Position numbers and translations under genes: made by a program. DNA of 64,000 nt from an uncultured Gammaproteobacteria bacterium (GTDB lineage Bacteria > Pseudomonadota > Gammaproteobacteria > Eutrophobiales > Eutrophobiaceae), in assembly GCA_938084745.1 (NCBI GenBank), contig CALKEZ010000006.1, positions 129,007 to 193,006 of the forward strand. Direction: 5' to 3'. Of the stretch, positions 9,246-17,516 are shown piece by piece. The notes beneath the pieces were generated by a model. The model ran no database searches. It saw only the letters and a list, made by a program, of their open reading frames with translations, and had not been told where the DNA came from. Numbering within the stretch: the stretch's first letter is position 1; each line of letters opens with the position of its first letter.

Positions 9246-9575
9246 ATGAAAAAAGGTAACGGTCTGGATTATGACTTCTTTGATGTAAGCCGCGAAAAAT
9301 TTGAGCGCTATCATCAAAACAATATTGAAACCCTTAACGAAGTTATGGAAATAGGATTCAAATACGGGAGTTTATGGCAGAACTATTTAAACGATAATAT
9401 GCAACGACTCTCGAATGCGACTGAGTTATCCGATGTTATTGCCGCTGAAGCAGAACTCGCAACAGAGTATACGGAAAAATTCAACGAAACGGGGCGTCAT
9501 TTATATGAGGTTGTTATTAATTCGGTAGCTAAGCAAATTGATGATCTGCAACTATCTACTGATATCAAAGCTTGA
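9246..9575 (+). CDS. phasin family protein
   Basis: A 109-residue, mostly helical, soluble protein. The pattern FDVSREKFERYHQNNIETLNEVMEIGFKYGSLWQNYL, followed by ATELSDVIAAEAELATEYTEKF, fits the phasin (granule-associated) family, which coats polyhydroxyalkanoate granules and can also act as a chaperone. A GGAGAAGG ribosome binding site precedes the ATG. No polyhydroxyalkanoate synthase is in the window, so a storage role is inferred from the family only. Neighbours are a CBS-domain gene and dodecin, both small stress-type proteins. Confidence 0.72.
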   Translation: MKKGNGLDYDFFDVSREKFERYHQNNIETLNEVMEIGFKYGSLWQNYLNDNMQRLSNATELSDVIAAEAELATEYTEKFNETGRHLYEVVINSVAKQIDDLQLSTDIKA

Positions 9576-9721
9576 CGCCACTCACGATTTCGGAAGATGA
9601 GAAAAACTATGCCGGGGAAAATAAAACATCAGAGAAAAGCATGCCTTAGAATTTGATAATAAAATAATTATTATACTATTTAAATCTGGTATTTATATTA
9701 AACAGGAAGGAGGACGTTATC

Positions 9722-9940
9722 ATGGCTATTTTAAAAGTTATCGAAGTGCTGTCAGAGTCAGACAAAAGCTGGGAAGATGCCGCAAACAATGCCATCAAAC
9801 AGGCAAGTAAAACGGTTAAAAATGTCAAATCGATTTATATCAAAAACTTTGAGGCCACTATTGAAAAAAACAAGATTAAGAAATATCGAGTCAATGCCAA
9901 GATTTCATTTTCTTTGGCTAACACTGACCTGAAAGCATAA
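9722..9940 (+). CDS. dodecin (flavin-storing dodecamer)
   Basis: The 72-residue sequence has the dodecin pattern: KVIEVLSESDKSWEDAANNAI, then VKNVKSIYIKNFEATIEKNKI and YRVNAKISFSL. Dodecins assemble as 12-mers that bind flavins and act as a flavin store or sink. A strong AGGAAGGAGG ribosome binding site lies a few bases before the start. The gene is single, with no flavin genes around it. Aromatic placement differs from the best known archaeal dodecin: the usual Trp is here in SDKSWEDAA. Confidence 0.88.
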   Translation: MAILKVIEVLSESDKSWEDAANNAIKQASKTVKNVKSIYIKNFEATIEKNKIKKYRVNAKISFSLANTDLKA

Positions 9941-10064
9941 AGACAGACATTGGTTTAAAAAATGAAGGCGCTGCTATATCGCTTATCAATTATGAACCTC
10001 TTACTTTGGTTAATCACCTGCGTCATTAAACTGGCCATTTAGATGATCCTGAGTTATTAGTTTC

Positions 10065-10487
10065 AATATGGGAGCCTGAATCCACTATAACACAAGTAAT
10101 TGGTCACCCCGTGTTGATATTAAAGAAGGAGATGACTCGTATCTATTTATCGAAGATATTCCCGCTTTTGAACCAAAGGAAATCGAGCTTACAACTGAAA
10201 AAGATTTGTTAATCATTAAAGGTGAACGTAGATCAGAACATGAAAAAAGTGCCCAGGGTTTTAAGCATATTGAATGTTCCTATGGCAGTCTTTCTCGTCG
10301 ATTTGCATTACCGGATAATGCTGATACTTCAAAGATAAAAGCCCAGAGTAAAAATGGTGTACTGGAAGTAAGTGAAAAAAAAGTAGAACACGTTAAAAGC
10401 AAACGGATAAAGCCTGAAATTAAACAATCGCAAACTATTGATAGTTTGAGGTTTCATTCTATCCAACTGATTCTGGTCCAGCATTAG
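10065..10487 (+). pseudogene. decayed small heat-shock protein (Hsp20 / alpha-crystallin)
   Basis: From about 10092 the frame reads SNWSPRVDIKEGDDSYLFIEDIPAFEPKEIEL and then LLIIKGERRSE, YGSLSRRFALPDNAD and KNGVLEV, a nearly complete alpha-crystallin domain ending at TAG 10485-10487. The N-terminus is damaged. An ATG at 10068 is followed after three codons by TGA, while a neighbouring frame carries the typical SIWEPE start, so about 30-40 residues are deleted or shifted. A late TTG at 10206 could only start a truncated domain. I read it as a pseudogene of a cytosolic holdase chaperone. Confidence 0.75.
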
Positions 10488-10508
10488 TCCGACTCCGAAT
10501 ATCGATAG

Positions 10509-10655
10509 TCACTTGAGCTGTTGGTGATCAGCCTGCTTATCTCTAGCCAGCGAACATGAGCAGATTGCCTTAAGGAAAAGGATTTTTTCTAAATTAGACG
10601 CCTGCTCACCTGTTTGTATGCTCTCACCCAAATTACAATTAATATCAGAAATTAA
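10509..10655 (-). pseudogene. relic of a pxpA (LamB/YcsF) gene N-terminus
   Basis: Reading the minus strand gives LISDINCNLGESIQTGEQ, then KAICSCSLARDKQADHQQ and a stop. This lines up with the start of the intact PxpA at 4443 (TIDINCDLGEG ... ISSCNIACGGHAGNLQT), keeping INC.LGE, the S-C and A spacing and the final Q. The catalytic-region glycines and histidine are lost and no start codon is usable, since a TGA lies just upstream. It is a decayed fragment, either from a duplication of the local pxpA or from a lost paralogue. Confidence 0.55.
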
Positions 10656-10732
10656 TCATGTTCTTTCAATTGCGATCACTTATTTCGTAGCCAATCATCC
10701 TGTAACAAATTCAAGGTTCATGACTGCATGAA

Positions 10733-10780
10733 TGTAGGGGGTAGAGTCGAGTCAGGAACTACGACTGAGGTAGCGAAACA
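10733..10780 (+). repeat. dyad element, copy 2
   Basis: Second copy of the element at 8044-8092, with TGTAGGGGGTAGAGTC, then ACGACT and GGTAGCGAAA. AGTCG and CGACT form the dyad. Conservation of the two arms and of the flanking GGGG and GAAA, rather than the centre, suggests a structured repeat. No protein reading explains it. Confidence 0.4.
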
Positions 10781-10820
10781 GGAAGCCAGAGCAGAAAGTA
10801 TTACAATACTTATTGACCAT

Positions 10821-10914
10821 AACTAGTGACCTTTTGATAATTCTATTAACGATTTAATATTGTTAGATGGTTTTAAGGCTTGCTTCAAGTATTCTCCATG
10901 TTTCCAATAAACGA
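10821..10914 (-). pseudogene. duplicated 3' end of the peptidase-E-like gene
   Basis: These 94 bases match 11898-11991, the stop codon and last ~30 codons of the peptidase-E-like gene, in the same orientation. I count about 8 differences by eye. The copy keeps the TAG stop but has no upstream coding part. The two copies are direct repeats that flank the fasciclin gene. Similarity stops abruptly at about 10914. Confidence 0.85.
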
Positions 10915-11201
10915 AAGCAGAAAAGATTCAGTTTAAAGAGAAGCGTCTCCTTTAATTTTAGAAATCAAACTTGACCTGATCATCTTCAAAATATTGTTTT
11001 TATGTCCCATCAGAATACGATTTTTAGCTAACCCTCTATTTTTAATAGATAAATTACTCTAGTTATCACAATTAACAAGCCTGTTCCCTCGACAAATAAC
11101 ACCTGTTAGTAGATGTTTGTTTAATGTTTTCATTTTCTTCACAAATTTTTCACAACTCAGTTCATAGATTGCTCCCAGATTAAAAAACAAGGAAATTAAC
11201 T

Positions 11202-11747
11202 ATGTCGATTGAGAAGGCTATAAATAATTCGAAGTACATGAACGCCATTACCTTTACTTTAATGGCATCAATAATTTTATTGAGTACCCTGGCAAGTGCC
11301 GCACAAGATACTCATAGTGAAAAAGCTGATGATGACATTGTTGATGTTGCTGTTGCAAATGGCAACTTCAATACACTTGCTGCAGCTCTGAAAGCAGCCG
11401 GTCTTGTGTTTGTACTCAAAGGTGAAGGGCCGTTTACCGTCTTTGCGCCAACCGATGAAGCATTCGCAAAATTACCGGAAGGTACAGTTGAGTCCTTGCT
11501 AAGGCCCGAAAACATTGAACAACTTAAAGCCGTACTGACTTACCATGTTGTTTCAGGAAAAGTAATGGCACAGGATGTTATTAAGCTAAGTACTGCAACC
11601 ACGGTAAATGGTGCTGATGTCAAAATCTCAATTGTTGATAAAGCAGTAAAATTAAATGGCGATAGTACAGTTGTAATGCCTGATGTAAACGCAAGCAATG
11701 GCGTAATACACGTCATTGATACGGTAATATTACCACCAAGTTCATAA
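11202..11747 (+). CDS. secreted fasciclin (FAS1) domain protein
   Basis: The 181-residue protein has a signal peptide (hydrophobic [19 protein letters not shown] with an Ala-X-Ala-type cleavage site near residue 34). One FAS1 domain follows: [55 protein letters not shown] and the ending [20 protein letters not shown]1 proteins are exported and linked to adhesion or surface interactions; the exact role is unknown. An AAGGAAAT ribosome binding site precedes the ATG. It is a single gene with its own terminator, and it lies between two 94-base direct repeats. Confidence 0.92.
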   Translation: MSIEKAINNSKYMNAITFTLMASIILLSTLASAAQDTHSEKADDDIVDVAVANGNFNTLAAALKAAGLVFVLKGEGPFTVFAPTDEAFAKLPEGTVESLLRPENIEQLKAVLTYHVVSGKVMAQDVIKLSTATTVNGADVKISIVDKAVKLNGDSTVVMPDVNASNGVIHVIDTVILPPSS

Positions 11748-11798
11748 CCTCTTCCCCTAAATAGTTTCTATACTTCCCCTTAAGAAACTAAAACTTAT

Positions 11799-11824
11799 GG
11801 CCGGCGATAGCTGGCCTTTTTTTT
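11799..11824 (+). terminator. Rho-independent terminator after the fasciclin gene
   Basis: A 7-base-pair stem GGCCGGC / GCTGGCC (one G-T pair) with loop GATA is followed by eight T residues. It sits about 50 bases past the fasciclin stop. Confidence 0.9.
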
Positions 11825-11899
11825 ATCTATCACTAATTCAATAAAATAACGCTATACACAATCTAAAAGCCATCCGACGCCTGATTATTTAACCCAAAA

Positions 11900-12661
11900 C
11901 TAATGTCTTTTTGATAATTCAATTAACGATTTAAAATTGTCAGATGGTTTTAAGGCTTGCTTCACGTATTCTCCATGTTTCCAATAAACGAGATACGCTT
12001 TCTTGTTTTTCTTTGATGCAAGAATACGATATTTATCATCTTTAATATGTATAGCGGCACAATTTTCCAACGCAACAGCGACACCTTGCGTTGTTATCAT
12101 CATCGCTTTTAAGGCAGGTTGGCGATGTTTTTCAACATCATAATGCGGACATATCAACAAATCAGCATAATTTAAGCCAGTGACTTTTATTAGGGTCTTA
12201 TTACTTTCATCTTTGAACTTACGGGAATCGCTATTGCCTTGTCGAAACCAACAAATCGCACCCGCACTCAAACCGCATAATACAGCACCCCGTTTTCTGG
12301 CTTTATCTAAATAGTTATCAATACCTAACTGACGCCATAACTTAATCATACGCAGCGTATTACCACCACCGACATAGATGATATCGCTTTCTGAAATAAG
12401 TGCTTGAATTTTTCTGTTAGAAGGTCGATTTCGATACAGCAACAACGCCTCTACAGAACAGCCTAAGTGTTTTTCATACTGCTTGCGGAATGCATCACAA
12501 TAATCCACATTGTCTTCACTCGCAGTAGGAATGAATAATACCTTAGGTGATTTTTGTTTTACCTGCTGAACAATACTTTTATCAATCAGTGAGGTTTGTG
12601 GCTGACGATGTGCAGGAACACTTATCTTTCCACCACCAATGGCAATAATATTTCTTTTCAT
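11900..12661 (-). CDS. peptidase E-like protein (S51 family)
   Basis: The 253-residue protein begins RNIIAIGGGKI and continues VLFIPTASEDNVDYCDAF, IIYVGGGNTLRMIKLW and VLCGLSAGAICWF. The Ser in GLSAGA is the nucleophile of the S51 peptidases (aspartyl dipeptidase, cyanophycinase), a glutamine-amidotransferase-like fold. The later LICPHYDVEKHRQPAL supplies the conserved His region. The protein is cytoplasmic, probably a dipeptidase of unknown substrate. The gene is monocistronic on the minus strand. Its last 94 bases are duplicated at 10821-10914. Confidence 0.85.
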   Translation of the reverse strand: MKRNIIAIGGGKISVPAHRQPQTSLIDKSIVQQVKQKSPKVLFIPTASEDNVDYCDAFRKQYEKHLGCSVEALLLYRNRPSNRKIQALISESDIIYVGGGNTLRMIKLWRQLGIDNYLDKARKRGAVLCGLSAGAICWFRQGNSDSRKFKDESNKTLIKVTGLNYADLLICPHYDVEKHRQPALKAMMITTQGVAVALENCAAIHIKDDKYRILASKKNKKAYLVYWKHGEYVKQALKPSDNFKSLIELSKRH

Positions 12662-12934
12662 TTTTTTTGGTCATTAATTTATATGGCTTTCATGATAGAA
12701 CGATAAACGAGATATGACACCTTTAGCAGAAAACCTTAAAACAACTACTAACTTGAACCTGCATCAATAACTAGATAATCACGTTTCAAAACCGCAGGGA
12801 AGAATACAAGGATGTGATCGGTAGTGCCGCATTAGGACGCCTTCATAAGAGTAGGTAATAAACTATTATAGGCTCATACCTTCGGGAACAGTGAACATAC
12901 TCTTATTATAAGTTTTTGATGTTACCCTGATAAT

Positions 12935-13366
12935 TTACTTCCAAAATTCCCACCAACCTTTTTGTTTATCTTTAGCATCGGAGCCATCTAAATCATCACC
13001 CCTATCTCCTCGTGCAGATTCTGATTGAGATTGACCAAATTCTCGACCATCTTCTTTTGCTTGGGCAGAAGTTTCTTTACCATGCTTATTAGCATCGTTG
13101 TTTCTTTCTGGTTTTTTATCTTTTTTAGATTTTTTATCCTTATCCTTTTTGCCTTTGTGCTTTTTATTATCGTTATCGTCGTCTTCCTCATTCGAACGAG
13201 AATAACCAGTACGTTTTTCGATTTCCTTATCAACCTGTTTTTCTATTGCATCTTCTGTAGCATTAACAACTTCATCTACAACTTCACCAACAACGGAACC
13301 ACTATCATCAGCATAGAGTGAATTCGATAACATGAACAAAAAAATAGTAGGCAGGAAAAATTTCAT
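12935..13366 (-). CDS. secreted, highly charged low-complexity protein, unknown function
   Basis: The 143-residue product has a clear signal peptide (MKFFLPTIFLFMLSNSLYADD, cut after LYA). A short acidic region SVVGEVVDEVVNATEDAIEKQVDKEIEKRTGY follows, then a long run rich in Lys, Asp, Glu, Asn and Ser, and a C-terminal WWEFWK. Such composition implies an intrinsically disordered exported protein. I know no family. An AGGTGCC sequence upstream is a weak ribosome binding site. It lies just before the tRNA relic that bounds the accessory zone. The aromatic tail after a disordered chain could be an anchoring motif; that is inference. Confidence 0.65.
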   Translation of the reverse strand: MKFFLPTIFLFMLSNSLYADDSGSVVGEVVDEVVNATEDAIEKQVDKEIEKRTGYSRSNEEDDDNDNKKHKGKKDKDKKSKKDKKPERNNDANKHGKETSAQAKEDGREFGQSQSESARGDRGDDLDGSDAKDKQKGWWEFWK

Positions 13367-13529
13367 GTTGGCACCTCTTAATTTTTGATTTATTAGTCTA
13401 ATTCGAATTTAGAAAAAAATATGTGATTATTATCTCAAACTTTCATGATTTTTTATTCAAAAAATAAATGATACGAAAACAATCTATGGGACAACTATAG
13501 AGAAGATAACCATTAAAAATTCTTTAAAA

Positions 13530-13583
13530 TGGGAGTCCGCAAGGATTCGAAGCTCAGACCCCCTAGTTCGTAGTCAGATACTC
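13530..13583 (-). pseudogene. truncated tRNA-Arg(ACG) relic
   Basis: On the minus strand this reads GAGTATCTGACTACGAAC and continues to a T-loop TTCGAATCC and an end in CCA. It aligns with the last two thirds of tRNA-Arg: the anticodon loop CTACGAA (anticodon ACG, bases 13569-13571), the variable loop GGGTC and the T arm. The anticodon and T stems contain mismatches, and the D arm and 5' acceptor strand are absent, so it cannot be a working tRNA. 3' fragments of tRNA genes often mark integration sites. The surrounding 13367-13689 gap holds nothing else I can identify. Confidence 0.7.
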
Positions 13584-13689
13584 TTAACTTCATATATAAG
13601 AGAACATTTTTCCTTCAAGTGCTAGTTGCACTGCTTCAGGAAACACGCATGAAGTGGGCCAACGATGCATTAAGCCAGTAGAACTTTCT

Positions 13690-16431
13690 TTACCCGGTCC
13701 AACCTAATCCCGCACTAATACAATTAATAGACAACAGCAAGGGTATTAAATGACTCAATGGATCGTCGTCTTCGCTTCTATTTCGGAATTCCTTAACCAA
13801 CTGTACTTGTTCCATGCCCGCTTGATAGAGTACCGGCGAACGACGACTGAGTTTTCGACTAAAACGTTTAAAACGTTCGCAGAGTTGCTCTTCACCGGTG
13901 ATCCTCAAAACCATTTCTACAGACAAGTTATATTCTTCAACCACCATATTGAATACTGTATCGCGCAGTTTTTCATCTTCAACCAGCATGGAATACGATT
14001 TGGAGACATCCAGGTCAACCAGCGATAAGGTTTTTTCTGCTTCGTCGATAATCAAGCGAAAAATGCGCGTCTCATTGAACATCTTAATGATTAACTGTTC
14101 CCCTTTTTCGCCGTGTTCATCAATGAATTGTTTCAAGGCTGTACCTACACCATACCAACCGGGAACCAGATGTCGATTTTGTGTCCAGGCAAATACCCAA
14201 GGTATCGCCCTGAGGTCACTCAAGGATTTGGCGCCAAAACGTCTGGCCGGCCGCGAACCGATGTTCATCTTTGCGAGTTCTTCAACCGGACTCGCTGCAC
14301 TGTAGTAATCAACCAGATCCTCGGTTTCGGCAAGTTCTCTATACTTCTTGAACGCAAGTTCGGACAAGTGCTCCATGGCCTCGTCAAAATCGGTATTCGG
14401 TTTTAGAGCGTCTTCATCCAATGATTTCAAGGTATGTTCAAACACACTTGCGGCCAGAAGTTCCATCTGATATTGCGCTGTACCTTCGTTGGCATACTTG
14501 GATGACACGACCTCACCTTGCTCGGTGATGCGCATTTGCCCATGAATCGAGCCTGCAGGTTGTGCTGCAATAGCATGACCGGTAGGTGCGCCACCGCGAC
14601 TGACAGAACCGCCTCTACCATGAAAGAAGGAAAGAGGAATGCCTGCTTCCCGACCTGTCTTGGTGAGACTGGCTTGCGCCTTGGTTAATTCCCAATTAGC
14701 TGTGAAGTAGCCGCCGTCTTTATTCGAATCGGAATAACCTATCATGACTTCTTGTACGCCGGTTTGATGTTTAATCGATTGCTTGATGATTGGAATACGT
14801 AATAACTCTTCCATCATTTCCGGCGCACGTTGCAAATCATCAATCGTTTCAAACAACGGCACAATCGGTAAGCGACTGTAGGCCTCATCATCTTCAACTT
14901 TAAACAGACCTGAATATTTCGCCAGCAGATAAACGCCAAGGAGATCGCTAACAGATTGCGTCATGGATAAAATAAAATGTCCAAATGCTTCACGATCCAG
15001 TTGATCCATCATCTTGGCAGACATCTGAAATAAACCCAGTGTCGATGCTGAAGACTTATCCAGATTTGAAAATGTGGGTAACTTTGCCAGCGGTTTATCC
15101 AGTTCCTGTAATAACCAGGCTTTCCACTCATCGCTACGTGGATCAGGATTTGTATCATGCCCATGAATTGCTCTATAGATAGAAACAAGCGAGTTATTTA
15201 TTGTTGTTGAGTTCTCGCGCAGATCAAGCCGCACGGTACGAAAACGGAACGCCTCTGCTTCCTGCAGCAATGGCAAGATATAGGTGCGTGCAAGTTGTTT
15301 ACAATCCGCTTCTCTTAAACCAAACATGAGTTGTTTGAGATGTTTAATAAACTCATCGGCATCAATATAACGAATCGCGCTGTAATGACCTTCTTTATCA
15401 TTTTCGACTGTGCCACGTAATTTGAATAGCATACAGGTGAGAAACTGACGGAACACTTCTCCCGGATTTCTTGTTGAGACATGTTCGAGTTCATCGATCC
15501 CTTGAAGTACCGTTTCCAGATTTTTTACAAAGGTATCTGACAAGGTAATATTTTCCTTGGACACACTGAGCTTATGAACGAGATCTTCCATGCGCTTGAT
15601 GTAGTGTAGCAACACCATTTGTCGATTTTTAAGCAAAGTATCTTTTGTAACGTCATTCGTGACAAACGGATTACCATCGCGATCACCACCTATCCAGGAT
15701 CCAAACTGAAAGAATGGTTTAATCGAAAAATCACTATCGGGATAACTTTGTCGTAAGGCCCATTTTAATTTTTCATGTGTTTCCGGAATTCGTTCGTATA
15801 AGGATTGTTCGAAGAAATGTAAACCCCATGCCACTTCTTGTGCAACGGAAGGTTTCTCCAGACGTAACTCACCGGTTAACCAAAGTAGATCGATCTCGTT
15901 ACGCAAGGCATCAATAAACTTTTCACGTTCGCGTGCTGTCCAACGCGAGCCTTCCAGACGATATAACAACACATAGATGCGACGATGTATCTCAAGCACG
16001 GTTACACGTTTCGCTTCGGTCGGATGTGCGGTCAACGTAGGACGGATGTGCGCCACATCCATTAAACGTTGAATCTCTTCTGAATTAATTCCCGCGTCCT
16101 TTGCCTGTTTGAATACATTGGCAAAGGTGCCTGGCATATTTTCCAGACCATATTCCTTTTCAGCCATACGGCGACGACGCATGCCGGTATTTTCTTCCGC
16201 TACATTCAGTAACTGAAACCAGATGCCCCATGCCTGCAGTATACCCAACAGCAATTTGTTTTCGCTCGGAGGTATCGCCTGTTCACCGCGCACATAAGGC
16301 AATATTTCTTTATGTCGATGTTCAATAACCTGAATAAGTTGATCGGTTAATAGACCAACCACTTCTTTAGCGTATTCGGCTGAAGCTTCGTCTATAGCTT
16401 TTTTATTCAATTTAGCTTGTGCTGGCGTCAT
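13690..16431 (-). CDS. ppc: phosphoenolpyruvate carboxylase
   Basis: The enzyme adds bicarbonate to PEP to form oxaloacetate, the carboxylation step of the serine cycle and a general anaplerotic reaction. The 913-residue length is standard. Conserved motifs seen in order are LTAHPTEAKR (catalytic His), GGDRDGNPFVT, GYSDSNKDGGYFTANW and FFHGRGGSVSRGGAPTGHA (bicarbonate/PEP site), with a glycine-rich C-terminus ending SAGLGWTG in place of the usual RNTG. It is the last gene of the serine-cycle block, 24 bases after hpr and presumably co-transcribed with it. The C-terminal end differs from enterobacterial Ppc, where the last residues take part in catalysis. Confidence 0.96.
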   Translation of the reverse strand: MTPAQAKLNKKAIDEASAEYAKEVVGLLTDQLIQVIEHRHKEILPYVRGEQAIPPSENKLLLGILQAWGIWFQLLNVAEENTGMRRRRMAEKEYGLENMPGTFANVFKQAKDAGINSEEIQRLMDVAHIRPTLTAHPTEAKRVTVLEIHRRIYVLLYRLEGSRWTAREREKFIDALRNEIDLLWLTGELRLEKPSVAQEVAWGLHFFEQSLYERIPETHEKLKWALRQSYPDSDFSIKPFFQFGSWIGGDRDGNPFVTNDVTKDTLLKNRQMVLLHYIKRMEDLVHKLSVSKENITLSDTFVKNLETVLQGIDELEHVSTRNPGEVFRQFLTCMLFKLRGTVENDKEGHYSAIRYIDADEFIKHLKQLMFGLREADCKQLARTYILPLLQEAEAFRFRTVRLDLRENSTTINNSLVSIYRAIHGHDTNPDPRSDEWKAWLLQELDKPLAKLPTFSNLDKSSASTLGLFQMSAKMMDQLDREAFGHFILSMTQSVSDLLGVYLLAKYSGLFKVEDDEAYSRLPIVPLFETIDDLQRAPEMMEELLRIPIIKQSIKHQTGVQEVMIGYSDSNKDGGYFTANWELTKAQASLTKTGREAGIPLSFFHGRGGSVSRGGAPTGHAIAAQPAGSIHGQMRITEQGEVVSSKYANEGTAQYQMELLAASVFEHTLKSLDEDALKPNTDFDEAMEHLSELAFKKYRELAETEDLVDYYSAASPVEELAKMNIGSRPARRFGAKSLSDLRAIPWVFAWTQNRHLVPGWYGVGTALKQFIDEHGEKGEQLIIKMFNETRIFRLIIDEAEKTLSLVDLDVSKSYSMLVEDEKLRDTVFNMVVEEYNLSVEMVLRITGEEQLCERFKRFSRKLSRRSPVLYQAGMEQVQLVKEFRNRSEDDDPLSHLIPLLLSINCISAGLGWTG

Positions 16432-16455
16432 ATCAATATTTACCCACTTATGAGT

Positions 16456-17430
16456 TTAAGCAACACGGTCACCGGGTTCATTACCATCAAAGAATGCTTT
16501 CACATTCGATAATGCCCGTAACCCCATAGCAACACGGGTTTCTGTAGTTGCACTGCCCAGATGCGGTAATAGAACTACATTTTCCATAGTAAGCAAGTCT
16601 TCTGTTACCGTGGGTTCTTTTGCAAATACATCGAGCCCCGCGCCTGCAATCACACCGTCTTTTAATGCCTGAACCAATGCCGGTTCATCGACAACATCAC
16701 CTCGGGCAGTATTAATCAGGAAAGCTGATTTTTTCATCATACCCAAACGTTCTTTATTCAGGAGATTAGTATTAGAACCACCGCCCGGACAATGTAAGGT
16801 AACAAAGTCTGAGTCTTTCAATACGGCTTCAACACTGTCCATCTGTTTGGCGCTGTATTTTTGAATGACTTCTGTCGAAGGTGGATAAGGATCAAAGAAG
16901 CTGATCTCCATACCAAACCCAAAATGTGCTTTTTGGGCGACGGCCTGTGCGATCCGACCGAAACCAATAAAACCGAGTTTCTTACCGGTGACTTTAGTTG
17001 CCAACATATGTGTTGGACACCAGCCATCCCACTCTTTATTGCGAACCAGGCGCTCGCCTTCACCTATGCGACGCGCAACGCATAACAATAAACCCATCGC
17101 AATATCCGCTGTACAGTCGGTTAGAACTTCAGGCGTATTGGTGACTACAACACCGGCTTTTTTTGCAGCTTCGGTATCGATATTATTAAAACCGACACCA
17201 AAGTTAGAGACGATCTTGCACTTACGATTTTCTGCGCTGAAGATGTCGTCATTAATCTGGAAATCAGATACTGTTGGGCAAATCGCGTCGGCTGTTTGCA
17301 TTGCCTGTTTCAGTTCTTCCACAGACATCTTGTGATCGTCTTCATTCAAGACAACATCAAACAGTTCCTTTGCCTTGGCCTCTGCTTCCGCCGGCCATTT
17401 ACGAGTAAGAATAACTTTTGGTTTGCTCAC
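16456..17430 (-). CDS. hydroxypyruvate reductase / D-2-hydroxyacid dehydrogenase
   Basis: A 324-residue NAD(P)-dependent D-isomer-specific 2-hydroxyacid dehydrogenase. In this context it most likely reduces hydroxypyruvate to D-glycerate in the serine cycle. Seen are the Rossmann motif KLGFIGFGRIAQAVAQ, INTARGDVVDEPALV with the catalytic Arg region, the Glu in AKEPTV and the catalytic His in LPHLGSATTETR. It starts at GTG (17428-17430) with AGGAG about 10 bases upstream. It follows mtkB after 86 bases that contain a perfect 11-bp hairpin. Glyoxylate reductase activity is an alternative or additional role. Gene symbols hprA or hpr would apply if the substrate is confirmed. Confidence 0.85.
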   Translation of the reverse strand: MSKPKVILTRKWPAEAEAKAKELFDVVLNEDDHKMSVEELKQAMQTADAICPTVSDFQINDDIFSAENRKCKIVSNFGVGFNNIDTEAAKKAGVVVTNTPEVLTDCTADIAMGLLLCVARRIGEGERLVRNKEWDGWCPTHMLATKVTGKKLGFIGFGRIAQAVAQKAHFGFGMEISFFDPYPPSTEVIQKYSAKQMDSVEAVLKDSDFVTLHCPGGGSNTNLLNKERLGMMKKSAFLINTARGDVVDEPALVQALKDGVIAGAGLDVFAKEPTVTEDLLTMENVVLLPHLGSATTETRVAMGLRALSNVKAFFDGNEPGDRVA

Positions 17431-17478
17431 AGGACTACTCCTAAATCTTTAATTAAAATTTTCTGTTACAAGTGCAGT

Positions 17479-17504
17479 GTGAAGGGTGATAGTTCACCCT
17501 TCAC
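17479..17504 (-). other. perfect hairpin between mtkB and the hydroxypyruvate reductase gene
   Basis: GTGAAGGGTGA and TCACCCTTCAC form an 11-base-pair stem with a 4-base loop. No T-run follows on the minus strand, so it is not a classical terminator. It may protect or delimit the upstream mRNA segment or be a processing site. Confidence 0.7.
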
Positions 17505-17516
17505 TTGCCACAATCA

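Larger units (their letters stand above)
10488..11201. other. long gap made of gene relics
   Basis: No intact gene in about 700 bases. It holds a pxpA-like relic (10509-10655, minus), a dyad repeat (10733-10780) and a copy of the end of the peptidase-E-like gene (10821-10914, minus). The remainder up to the fasciclin gene is A+T-rich and presumably includes that gene's promoter. I see no tRNA or terminator here. Confidence 0.6.

Noticed and set aside
12780-12880. Protein-like frame REEYKDVIGSAALGRLHKS between the peptidase and the secreted-protein gene
   Set aside because: Too short, with no start and no recognised family; kept only as a possible relic.
13025-13321. Plus-strand hydrophobic frame over the charged secreted protein
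   Set aside because: It is the reverse reading of Lys/Asp-rich codons, which gives Phe/Ile/Leu runs, and has no independent support.
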